From CAYLZO01 sp964387775 (lineage in GTDB: Bacteria; Chloroflexota; Anaerolineae; JAAYZQ01), in contig CAYLZO010000158.1 of the NCBI GenBank assembly GCA_964387775.1, forward strand, positions 1 through 12,611: a DNA stretch of 12,611 bases. The letters are read 5' to 3'. The position numbers and the translations under genes are program-made. How positions within the stretch are numbered: position 1 is the first letter of the stretch; each line of letters starts with the position of its first letter. Under the pieces are notes generated by a model. That model searched no databases. It had not been told where the DNA came from and worked only from the letters and a program-made list of their open reading frames with translations. Shown here piece by piece: positions 1 to 6,298 of the stretch.

Positions 1-1320
1 GACGAGGTCCGCGTTTACGACGGCGACGTGGAGGACGCGCCCCTGGCCGCCGTCGTCCGCGAGTTCGCCCCGGACGTGGTGGGCCTCACGGCCAACACGA
101 CGCAGATCACGGCCACCTGGCGCGTCGCAGAGCGGGTCCGCTCGCTCTGCGACGCGCCCATCGTGCTCGGTGGACCGCACCCCACCAGCCTGCCCGAGGA
201 ATCGGCCGCCAAGCCTTTCGTAGACGTGGTGGTCCGGGGCGAGGGCGAGGCGACGTGGCTGGAACTGCTTTCGGTATTGGATATTGGAAATTGGATATTG
301 GATAGCAATGCGCAATATCCAATATCCAATATCCAGGGCATTTCGTATCGAGACAGTGATGGCGAGATCATCAACACGCCCGACCGGACTCCCATCCCCG
401 CCGAAGAGCTGGACGAGATGCCCTTTCCGGCCTGGCACCTCTTCAAGATGGCGCGCTACACCAACCTTCAGCCCACCGTGGACGACGTACACGGCCCCAG
501 CTTTCCGATCCTGACCTCGCGGGGCTGCCCCTACCGCTGCACCTACTGCTCCCAGATCGGGCCGAGGCGCTGGCGGGCCCGCTCGGCAGAGAGCGTGGTC
601 ACCGAGTGGCGCTGGCTGGTGCGCGAGCAGGGTGCCGCCGAGATCGGCGTCCTCGATGATTCGTTCAATATCAACCGCCAGCGCGTCCTGGACATCTGCC
701 AGCGGCTGATAGACGAAAACCTGGACCACGTGCCCTGGATCATGATCAACGGCATCCGGGCCAACCTGGCCGACGAGGAAGTGCTGGGCGCCATGAAGCG
801 CGCCGGCTGCATCCGCACCGCCTTTGGCGTGGAGAGCGGCAACCAGGCCATCCTGGACACCGTGGTGGACAAGCACCTGACCCTGGACCAGGTGCGTTCG
901 GCCTTTCGGGCGGCCCAGGCCGTGGACCTGGAGACCATCGGCTTTTTTATCGTCGGCCTGCCGGGCGAGACGGAGGCGACGATGGACGATACCATCCGCT
1001 TCGCCTGCGAGCTGGACCCGGTCGTCGCCAACTTTTCTATTGCCACGCCCTTCCCCGGCACCGACATGTACGAGACGGTCAAGGCCGAGGGCCGCATCCT
1101 GGCCGACACCTGGGACGATTTCGTCTTTTTCGAGGGCAAGGCCCGCTTCGAGACGCCGGGCCTGCCCGCCGAGTTGGTGGAGCGCAAGTGGAAAGAGGCA
1201 TATCGCCGCTTCTACCTGCGACCCAAACGCATCGCCCGGACGCTGGCCCGCAAAGAGACCTGGCTCCGCCTGCCGCGCACGGCGCGCATGGCCTGGCGGA
1301 CGGTAGTGAGAGACGAATGA
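1..1320 (+). CDS. B12-binding domain radical SAM protein (5' partial)
   Basis: The reading frame is open from base 1, so the true start lies upstream; 439 codons are visible. The first ~90 residues are the C-terminal half of a cobalamin-binding Rossmann domain (GGPHPTSLPEE, then VVVRGEGE); the DxHxxG part would be upstream. The radical SAM core follows, with the iron-sulfur motif CxxxCxxC at visible residues 176, 180 and 183 (GCPYRCTYC), then FGVESGN and IVGLPGE, typical of the SAM-binding barrel. The family includes BchE- and HpnJ-type enzymes doing methylations, rearrangements or cyclisations; substrate is unknown here. A palindromic DNA repeat is translated between the two domains (visible residues ~93-112). 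The stop overlaps the start of the downstream glycosyltransferase (ATGA), so the genes are probably cotranscribed and translationally coupled. Family call is secure, substrate is not. Confidence 0.93.
   Translation, partial: DEVRVYDGDVEDAPLAAVVREFAPDVVGLTANTTQITATWRVAERVRSLCDAPIVLGGPHPTSLPEESAAKPFVDVVVRGEGEATWLELLSVLDIGNWILDSNAQYPISNIQGISYRDSDGEIINTPDRTPIPAEELDEMPFPAWHLFKMARYTNLQPTVDDVHGPSFPILTSRGCPYRCTYCSQIGPRRWRARSAESVVTEWRWLVREQGAAEIGVLDDSFNINRQRVLDICQRLIDENLDHVPWIMINGIRANLADEEVLGAMKRAGCIRTAFGVESGNQAILDTVVDKHLTLDQVRSAFRAAQAVDLETIGFFIVGLPGETEATMDDTIRFACELDPVVANFSIATPFPGTDMYETVKAEGRILADTWDDFVFFEGKARFETPGLPAELVERKWKEAYRRFYLRPKRIARTLARKETWLRLPRTARMAWRTVVRDE
278..335. repeat. Palindromic repeat inserted in frame inside the radical SAM gene
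   Basis: Bases 278-300 and 313-335 form a 23-bp inverted repeat with one mismatch around a 12-nt loop. Each arm is built of TTGGATA-type units, AT-rich against GC-rich flanks. It has no stop in the frame used and encodes a stretch read as LDIGNWILDSNA followed by QYPISNIQ. It lies between the cobalamin-binding domain and the radical SAM domain, where relatives normally have a short loop (general family knowledge). I read it as a small repetitive element that inserted in frame and was tolerated. Confidence 0.85.
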
Positions 1321-2249
1321 CCGACGACAAGATTCAATGCAGTGTAGGCATCACCGCTTACAACGAAGAGGCCAACATCGGCCGGCTTCTACAGGCCATC
1401 CTCGACCAGCGGCTCTACGAGGTCGAGATCGGCGAGATCATCGTCGTCGCCTCGGGCTGCACCGATGGCACCGAGGACGTGGTGCGGGCCTACATGGAAA
1501 AAGAACCCCGCATCCGGCTCTACGTCCAGGAGCGGCGCGAGGGCAAGACGTCGGCCATCAACGTCTTTTTGAAGCACGCCCGGGAAAAGATCTGCGTGCT
1601 GGAAAGCGGCGATACCCTGCCCCGTGAGGACACCATCGAAAAGATGGTGCACATGTTCCGCGACCCGGCGGTGGGCATGACGGGCGCCCACAAGGTGGCC
1701 GTCAACACGCCAGACCACATCGTCGGCGTGCTGTCCCACCTCCGGCTCAAAATGGAGCATCAACTCTGCCTCGAGATCCCGCGCCTCGGCGAGCTCATCG
1801 CCTTTCGCAAGGTCTTTGACGCCATCCCGCCCGACGTGGCCATGGACGAGGCGTTCGTCGAGGCGTTCATCATCCGCCGGGGGATGCAGGTCCGCTACGC
1901 GCCCGACGCCGTCGTCTACAACATGGGGCCAGAGACGGTGGGCGATTTCGTCAAGCAGCGGCGGCGCAACTACGCCGGCCACCTCTACCTGCGAGACAAG
2001 TACGGCTACAAGGTCTCCAGCTTGCAGAATACGCGTGTGCTGCGCCTGGCCCTGGAAGAGGTCTGGGGCGCGATCCGGCTGGTGGCCACCCTTGGCTTCC
2101 TCGGCGCGTTGGAGATTTACTCGCGGCTCCTCGGCTTTTGGGATTATCGCATCAAAAAGAAAAAGCACGTCGTCTGGGACATGGCCTGGAGCACCAAGGA
2201 CCCCGGCCAGGGGGTCGAACAGCGGGAGGCGACGCTAGAACATGGTTAG
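1317..2249 (+). CDS. Glycosyltransferase family 2
   Basis: A 310-residue GT-A fold glycosyltransferase, predicted to move a sugar from a nucleotide or lipid-linked donor onto an envelope acceptor at the inner face of the membrane. Visible motifs: SVGITAYNEEANI near residues 9-21, SGCTDGT at 46-52, MDEAF at 176-180 (catalytic acidic pair) and a QRRRNYAGH motif at 214-222, a variant of QxxRW. The usual DxD metal motif is replaced by ESGD at 96-99, so metal use may be atypical. The C-terminus has one or two hydrophobic stretches (about 245-275) followed by a basic KKKK run, suggesting membrane association. The ATG at 1317 overlaps the upstream stop; in-frame codons further upstream lie inside the radical SAM gene and are not needed. 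It overlaps the next gene by 8 bp. Donor and acceptor cannot be told. Confidence 0.9.
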   Translation: MTDDKIQCSVGITAYNEEANIGRLLQAILDQRLYEVEIGEIIVVASGCTDGTEDVVRAYMEKEPRIRLYVQERREGKTSAINVFLKHAREKICVLESGDTLPREDTIEKMVHMFRDPAVGMTGAHKVAVNTPDHIVGVLSHLRLKMEHQLCLEIPRLGELIAFRKVFDAIPPDVAMDEAFVEAFIIRRGMQVRYAPDAVVYNMGPETVGDFVKQRRRNYAGHLYLRDKYGYKVSSLQNTRVLRLALEEVWGAIRLVATLGFLGALEIYSRLLGFWDYRIKKKKHVVWDMAWSTKDPGQGVEQREATLEHG

Positions 2250-3267
2250 CCGGCTCAAGGACGTCGCCCTCAACGTATTGAAAGTGGCGATCAGCCTGGG
2301 CCTGATCGCCTACATCGTCACCCGGCCCACCATCCTCAATGCCGACTGGGGCGCCATTCTGGCCGATCTGCGGCTCTGGCCCTGGTTGGTGGCGCTGGCC
2401 ATCTATTTCGTCGCCATCAGCCTCAACGTGCTCAAGTGGCGATACCTGCTGCGAGCCTTGGGACTAAACGCGCCCTACTGGAGCCTCTTTCGCCACAACC
2501 TGGTGGGCCTCTTTTTCGCCAACCTGCCCCTGAGCATGGTCGGCGGCGACATCGCCCGGGGCTGGGACCTGGCCCGCCACACCGAGGGCCAGGGCGCGCC
2601 GGTGGCCGTGTCGGTGCTGGTCGACCGGCTGGTGGGCCTGGCGGCCTTTCTCGTGGCCTCGGTGCTGGGCCTGGGCTACGCCGTCCTGGCCCTGGGGCGG
2701 GCCGACCTGAGCTGGCTGCTGGCGACGATGGCCCTGATCCTGCTGGCCTTTGCCCTGGCCTTTGCCCTGCTGATGAGCCAGCGCTTGCGCCGCCTCGTCG
2801 AGCGGCTCTTTACCCTCGGCCCCCTGAGTCGCCTATTGCCCCTCTATCAGAGCCTGTCCGACTCGGTGCAGGTCTACCGGACCGATGGCAAAACGCTGGT
2901 CGCTGCCCTGAGCCTGGGCCTGGGCACCGTCGCCGGGACTTGTGTCGTCAACTACCTGGCGGCCGTGACTGTTGGCGCGGACGTGCCCTTTGTCTGGGTC
3001 TGCGTGCTGACGCCGCTGACGCCCTTTGCCCTCTACATCCCCTCCATCGCCTCGGGCCTGGGCGTGAACCAGGCCGTCTTTGTGGCGCTCTACCACAACC
3101 TGACCGGCCTGATCCCCCAGGCGCCAGCCTTTGCCATGTCGCTGGTTATGCAAGTGACCATCTATGCCGCCAGCCTGCCGGGCGCCGTCTTGTGGTGGCA
3201 GCGGCGGTCCCGACCGATTGCCGTCGCGAATCCATCCCCGACCCCACCTCAGCGAGAAAAAGAATAG
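2242..3267 (+). CDS. Flippase-like integral membrane protein (LPG synthase transmembrane domain/UPF0104 family)
   Basis: This 341-residue protein has about eight hydrophobic segments and matches the lysylphosphatidylglycerol synthase TM-domain family (AglD2/MprF-like flippase half). The family signature is clear: FFANLPLSMVGGD around residues 91-103, then VSVLVDRLVGLAAF, and a late IPSIASGLGVNQ. The last motif normally ends in an acidic residue (GxGxxE); here it is Gln, which is a departure. There is no soluble aminoacyltransferase domain, so lipid or polyprenyl-sugar translocation is more likely than lysyl transfer. It follows the glycosyltransferase with an 8-bp overlap, consistent with building and moving a glycolipid. 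A GGGAGG Shine-Dalgarno sits 12 nt before the ATG. The C-terminal tail NPSPTPPQREKE is hydrophilic and low-complexity and runs directly into a palindromic repeat, so it may be repeat-derived. Confidence 0.88.
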   Translation: MVSRLKDVALNVLKVAISLGLIAYIVTRPTILNADWGAILADLRLWPWLVALAIYFVAISLNVLKWRYLLRALGLNAPYWSLFRHNLVGLFFANLPLSMVGGDIARGWDLARHTEGQGAPVAVSVLVDRLVGLAAFLVASVLGLGYAVLALGRADLSWLLATMALILLAFALAFALLMSQRLRRLVERLFTLGPLSRLLPLYQSLSDSVQVYRTDGKTLVAALSLGLGTVAGTCVVNYLAAVTVGADVPFVWVCVLTPLTPFALYIPSIASGLGVNQAVFVALYHNLTGLIPQAPAFAMSLVMQVTIYAASLPGAVLWWQRRSRPIAVANPSPTPPQREKE

Positions 3268-3330
3268 GACACGGATCACACAGATTTCACGGATTTTTCA
3301 GCTATCCGTGGAACCGTGTGCTCCGCGTCC
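3267..3330. repeat. Intergenic palindromic repeat after the flippase gene
   Basis: Bases 3267-3294 and 3304-3330 form an imperfect inverted repeat of about 27 bp around a 9-nt loop. The left arm contains GGACACGGATCACAC and the right arm is close to its reverse complement, with a few mismatches and one bulge. It starts at the last base of the flippase stop codon. Chloroflexota genomes commonly carry such 'CACGGAT' palindromes between genes, to my knowledge; copy number here cannot be checked. It lacks a T-run, so termination is left to the next hairpin. Confidence 0.75.
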
Positions 3331-3347
3331 AAAGGGTCGGTGCCGCA

Positions 3348-3383
3348 AGAGACGGGCTTCTGCTCGTCTCTCTATTCTTTTCT
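3348..3383 (+). terminator. Rho-independent terminator of the envelope operon
   Basis: A 10-bp stem (AGAGACGGGC at 3348-3357 pairing with 3362-3371, one G-U pair) closes a TTCT tetraloop and is followed by the T-rich stretch CTATTCTTTTCT. It would end + strand transcription from the flippase gene. The T tract lies over the last codons of the convergent anti-sigma gene. No matching T-run is seen on the - strand, so it looks one-directional. Confidence 0.75.
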
Positions 3384-4181
3384 ACGCCACAAAATCAAGC
3401 TTACTGCCAGAAACACAGCCGCCAGGACCACAGCGGCGATGGCGACGCCAGACCAGGGACCCGTGGCCGCACCCGGTGTGCCGGACGGAGCGTCTACCCC
3501 AAAGAGGTAGAGGAGGCCCAGGGCCAGCAAAAACGTTGCAGCAGCCGCCAGTACCGGCACCAGGACCCGCCGGCGGGCCGGCCGTATCAGGGTCGTAACC
3601 AGCGAGTCCCAGACCTGCTGCCCCGCCGCGGGCACACGCTCCATCCGCTCCTCGGCGGCTAGCCGGGCCATAGCCGACTCTGGTACCAGCCAAAAGGCCG
3701 CTGCACTGTCGCGCATTTGAGCCTGCAACTCCTTTGTGCCCAGAGAACCTTCGCCCGCGGCAGGCAGTGGCAGGGCCAGTAGGCTTTGGGTAGGCAAGGT
3801 TGCCTGGTCGGGAGACACGACGATGACCCGCAGTCGTGAGGGAAGGGGAACGCCCAGGCGCTCAAGGGTCGAACGTGGCTCAGACCGCAATTGCTCTCGA
3901 AAGACCGGCTCTCGCCAGGCCCGCAGTACCGCACGGACCACCTCGCTCAAGGCTTCCAAGGGCATCTCGGGCAGCCGATCCATCACTCGCTGGCCAAAGT
4001 CCGGGGGCACATCCAGCAACTCTACCCCCTCTAGCCGCTGGATCGCCTGCCGTTCGCGCCTGTACCGCGCCCGACAGTTGGCACAAGTGCCCAGGTGGCC
4101 TTCCAACTCGGGATAAGCATCGGGGGTCTCCCCGCCGTTCAAGATGTCTTCTATTGCATCACGTGCTTGTCGGCAATTCAT
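3372..4181 (-). CDS. Membrane zinc-finger anti-sigma factor with an NHLP/nitrile-hydratase-alpha-like segment
   Basis: A 269-residue protein likely to bind and inhibit the ECF sigma factor encoded in the same cluster. Residues 1-40 are a zf-HC2-type anti-sigma domain with C3, H29, C33 and C36 (HxxxCxxC). Residues ~86-139 read AWREPVFREQL, then PRSTLERLG, VPLP, RLRVIVV and LLALPLP. This matches the pattern of nitrile hydratase alpha subunits and NHLP leader peptides (A-W-x-DPxF-xxxL-xx-P-xxxL-xxxG-xx-LP ... LPxP), without the CTLCSC metal site. Two membrane helices follow (205-227 and 245-264), joined by a loop of only ~17 residues and ending in RRKE, so both ends should be cytoplasmic. It is last in the order sigma factor, PrsW, anti-sigma. 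RsiW-type proteins usually have one membrane helix. The zinc finger and membrane parts are strong; the NHLP-like match is by eye. Confidence 0.82.
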   Translation of the reverse strand: MNCRQARDAIEDILNGGETPDAYPELEGHLGTCANCRARYRRERQAIQRLEGVELLDVPPDFGQRVMDRLPEMPLEALSEVVRAVLRAWREPVFREQLRSEPRSTLERLGVPLPSRLRVIVVSPDQATLPTQSLLALPLPAAGEGSLGTKELQAQMRDSAAAFWLVPESAMARLAAEERMERVPAAGQQVWDSLVTTLIRPARRRVLVPVLAAAATFLLALGLLYLFGVDAPSGTPGAATGPWSGVAIAAVVLAAVFLAVSLILWRRKE

Positions 4182-4194
4182 AAGGTTGTTCCCG

Positions 4195-4231
4195 CGACGG
4201 GCAGGGTTGTGTTCATCGATACAGCCCGTCG
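4195..4231 (-). other. Stem-loop in the leader of the anti-sigma gene
   Basis: CGACGGGC (4195-4202) and GCCCGTCG (4224-4231) form a perfect 8-bp stem around a 21-nt loop, 13 nt upstream of the anti-sigma ATG. Only a weak ribosome-binding site (GGGAA) is visible between them. The hairpin could lower translation of the anti-sigma factor relative to PrsW, but this is inference, and an 8-bp GC stem can arise by chance at this GC content. Confidence 0.35.
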
Positions 4232-4310
4232 TCGGCTATCTATACTACCCTTTCGGACGCGAAAAGTTTCCATTTATGGGGGGCGATCGGCCTTTTTCCG
4301 TGATTTTGCT

Positions 4311-5465
4311 TCAACCCAATTCGTTGCCCTCGGGTTTGGTAGCGGCGCGGGCCGAAGCTGTGGCCTGGAGCTTGCCCCACACGTCAAACTGGGCGGGGCG
4401 CCGCTGCGCATCCTGTACCAGCCGCTCCAAGTTGCTCCACAGCACCAGCGACTCGGGCGGAAAGATGGAGCGCACGTAGGTCATGCAGTAGACGCCGACT
4501 TGACGGCGGATGTCTTCCATCTCGTCTTGCAGTGTCGCCAGTTGGCCCTCAACCTGTGCCTTTAAGCGGGGATCGGTCGTCATCTCGCTCGACTTCTGTT
4601 TGATGCCGAGTTGGGCCTGCTTGAGCAGAAACTGCTCTACCTGGACCGATTTCTCCCGCCCAAATCGCTCTGTAATCGGCTCCAGCAGGTCCTCCAGGTT
4701 GTGCAACTCTCGGACGAGGGCTTTTTCCTTGGCCGTCACCCGCTGGCCCAGGCCAAGCGTCTCTTCGATCCACCGTTTTTCCTCCACCAAGCCCCACTTG
4801 ATAAAGAGGGCGATGAGCACCACACCGCCGATTCCCAAACCGACCGAGCCGAGAAGCACGGCGGTCCCCGTCCAGTACTCGACGACGCGGTTGAAGGCGG
4901 AGTGCAAGACGATGGCCGCGCCCCAGCCCAGGATCATGGCCAAGATTCGGGTCCGGCCATGGCCATAGCGGAAGCGGCCGATGGAGACACCGACCAGGGC
5001 CGAGGCAGAGCCATGCATCAGGCAGGTGGAAAAGGAGCGGCTGACCACGACAAAGGCGCCTTGTCCACCACCGCCGGTTAGCGAGATGTAGTAAAAGTTC
5101 TCCAGGATGGAAAAGCCGATCCCGGCCGCAAAACCATAGATGGCTCCATCGACGAAATAGGTAAAATCGGGCTGTCGGCCAAAGTAAATCAGAATCAAGG
5201 ACTTGACGATCTCTTCGACGATGGGCGCCACCAACACGACGGTGAGCAGAATCGCCCGCGCCTGCCCCATCGCCAATTGCCCCTCCAGAAGGAACTCCCG
5301 CGCGCCGGTGTTGAATCCAAAGGCCAGGCCAAAAGCAACCAATCCCCACAGGAAACAGAGGGCTACCGTGCGAAAACTGCCCGAAGAATAGAGGTCCAGA
5401 GCATAGACGACGTAGAGGAAAAGCAAGGGTAGGAGGATGGCGATCAGGCCGGCAATGACCAACAT
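4311..5465 (-). CDS. prsW: PrsW-family intramembrane metalloprotease
   Basis: A 384-residue polytopic protein of the PrsW family (MEROPS M82). In Bacillus subtilis PrsW makes the first cut in the anti-sigma factor RsiW, releasing SigW. Conserved features: E84, E85 and K88 in PIVEEIVK, the FVDGAIYG segment with D106, E122 in SILENFYY, H151 in MHGSAS, and H188/N192 in LHSAFN. The Glu and His residues lie in or next to hydrophobic helices and form the expected metal site. About eight hydrophobic segments cover residues 1-225. Residues ~227-384 are a charged, probably helical/coiled-coil cytoplasmic extension; B. subtilis PrsW is only about 218 residues. The start lies 10 bp after the sigma factor stop, and 129 bp separate its stop from the anti-sigma gene. 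This position strongly supports anti-sigma cleavage as its role, though specificity is unproven. Confidence 0.9.
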   Translation of the reverse strand: MLVIAGLIAILLPLLFLYVVYALDLYSSGSFRTVALCFLWGLVAFGLAFGFNTGAREFLLEGQLAMGQARAILLTVVLVAPIVEEIVKSLILIYFGRQPDFTYFVDGAIYGFAAGIGFSILENFYYISLTGGGGQGAFVVVSRSFSTCLMHGSASALVGVSIGRFRYGHGRTRILAMILGWGAAIVLHSAFNRVVEYWTGTAVLLGSVGLGIGGVVLIALFIKWGLVEEKRWIEETLGLGQRVTAKEKALVRELHNLEDLLEPITERFGREKSVQVEQFLLKQAQLGIKQKSSEMTTDPRLKAQVEGQLATLQDEMEDIRRQVGVYCMTYVRSIFPPESLVLWSNLERLVQDAQRRPAQFDVWGKLQATASARAATKPEGNELG

Positions 5466-5475
5466 AGGGAACCCC

Positions 5476-6183
5476 TTAGACGCGCCCCTGTAGCAGGGCC
5501 ATTAGCCGCGAACGTCCCCGCCCCAGTCGGCTCTTCACGGTGCCAATCGGCACCTCTGTCACGTCGGCAATCTCCTGGTAGGAGAGGCCGTGTAGATGGC
5601 GGAGGACGACGACCGTACGATAAACGCCGGGGAGCCGATCGATGGCTTGCTGGATCTCGCGTTGCAGCTCCTGGCAATCCACGGATTTTGCCGGATCGCC
5701 GTAGGCGCGGGTATCGGGCAAGACCCACGCGGGGCGCCCATCTTTGTCCTGGTAGTCATCGACGTGCACCCAGCGCCGGCGCTTTTTCAGGTAGTTGAGG
5801 CACAGGTTGGTGGCGATCTTGTACAGCCAACTGGAGAACTTGTACTGAGGATCGTAGGAAGAAAGGGCGAAATAGGCCCGGACAAAGGCCTCTTGTGCCA
5901 AGTCTTCGGCTTCGTAGCGATTACCCGTCATGCGGGCCAGGTAGTTGATGATCCGGGAGCTATAGGCATCGACCAACAGGCCATAACGGTCTTTGTCCCC
6001 TTTGAGAACCAGGCGAATGATCTCCGCGTCAGTTCCAGGGCTCCCCGGCTCTTCAGACTTGGACGCATTCATGTTGATCGTGTTGCTCCGTTGCTCGACG
6101 CGACCAGGATCGTTCCCAGCCGGCATCGGGGTTCCGCGCATCTTTGACCTTGACCCAATCCGCCGCGCAGAAGGCAAAACCAT
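5476..6183 (-). CDS. ECF-type RNA polymerase sigma factor
   Basis: This extracytoplasmic-function sigma factor has 235 residues from the chosen start. Region 2 spans ~55-135 (NRYEAEDLAQEAFVRAY for -10 recognition and core binding, then FSSWLYKIATNLCLNYLKKRRR). Region 4 spans ~172-232 (AIDRLPGVYRTVVVLRHLHG, then SYQEIADVTEVPIGTVKSRL, the -35 helix-turn-helix). There is no region 1.1, 1.2 or 3, as expected for the class. The start at 6183 (ATG) is chosen because AGGGGAG sits 7 nt upstream and a promoter lies just before it. It leaves an unusual ~50-residue N-terminal tail rich in Arg, Pro and Ser; ATG at 6072 would give a standard 198-residue protein but has a poor ribosome-binding site. It is followed after 10 bp by prsW. 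The region 2-4 linker (140-170) is somewhat long. Confidence 0.92.
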   Translation of the reverse strand: MVLPSARRIGSRSKMRGTPMPAGNDPGRVEQRSNTINMNASKSEEPGSPGTDAEIIRLVLKGDKDRYGLLVDAYSSRIINYLARMTGNRYEAEDLAQEAFVRAYFALSSYDPQYKFSSWLYKIATNLCLNYLKKRRRWVHVDDYQDKDGRPAWVLPDTRAYGDPAKSVDCQELQREIQQAIDRLPGVYRTVVVLRHLHGLSYQEIADVTEVPIGTVKSRLGRGRSRLMALLQGRV

Positions 6184-6190
6184 TTGCCAG

Positions 6191-6197
6191 CTCCCCT
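6191..6197 (-). promoter_or_regulatory. Shine-Dalgarno deciding the sigma factor start
   Basis: AGGGGAG, read on the - strand, lies 7 nt before the ATG at 6183-6181. It is the best ribosome-binding site among the in-frame starts (others at 6141, 6126 and 6072) and lies within the ~30-nt leader predicted from the promoter. Confidence 0.55.
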
Positions 6198-6221
6198 CCA
6201 CAGAGGAAAAGAACTGGGTTC

Positions 6222-6250
6222 AGTCTACCAGACGTCGGCCAACTTGTCAA
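6222..6250 (-). promoter_or_regulatory. Sigma70-like promoter of the sigma/prsW/anti-sigma cluster
   Basis: On the - strand TTGACA (6250-6245) is followed after exactly 17 nt by TAGACT (6227-6222), 6/6 and 4/6 matches to the consensus. Transcription would begin near 6215, giving a leader of about 30 nt to the start at 6183. The boxes do not look like the AAC/CGT-type elements used by many ECF sigma factors, so basal expression by the housekeeping sigma factor is suggested. The small palindrome GAAC-TGG-GTTC (6211-6221) sits at the expected start point. Confidence 0.6.
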
Positions 6251-6298
6251 CCGTTGTAGCCAACTGCTTTGGGAGCCATGCTAGTACTTGGGTCCTAG

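Noticed and set aside
4239..4244. Possible -10 box TATAGA before the anti-sigma gene
   Set aside because: No -35 element at 16-18 nt and no clear GGAAC/CGTC ECF pair; too weak to call a promoter.
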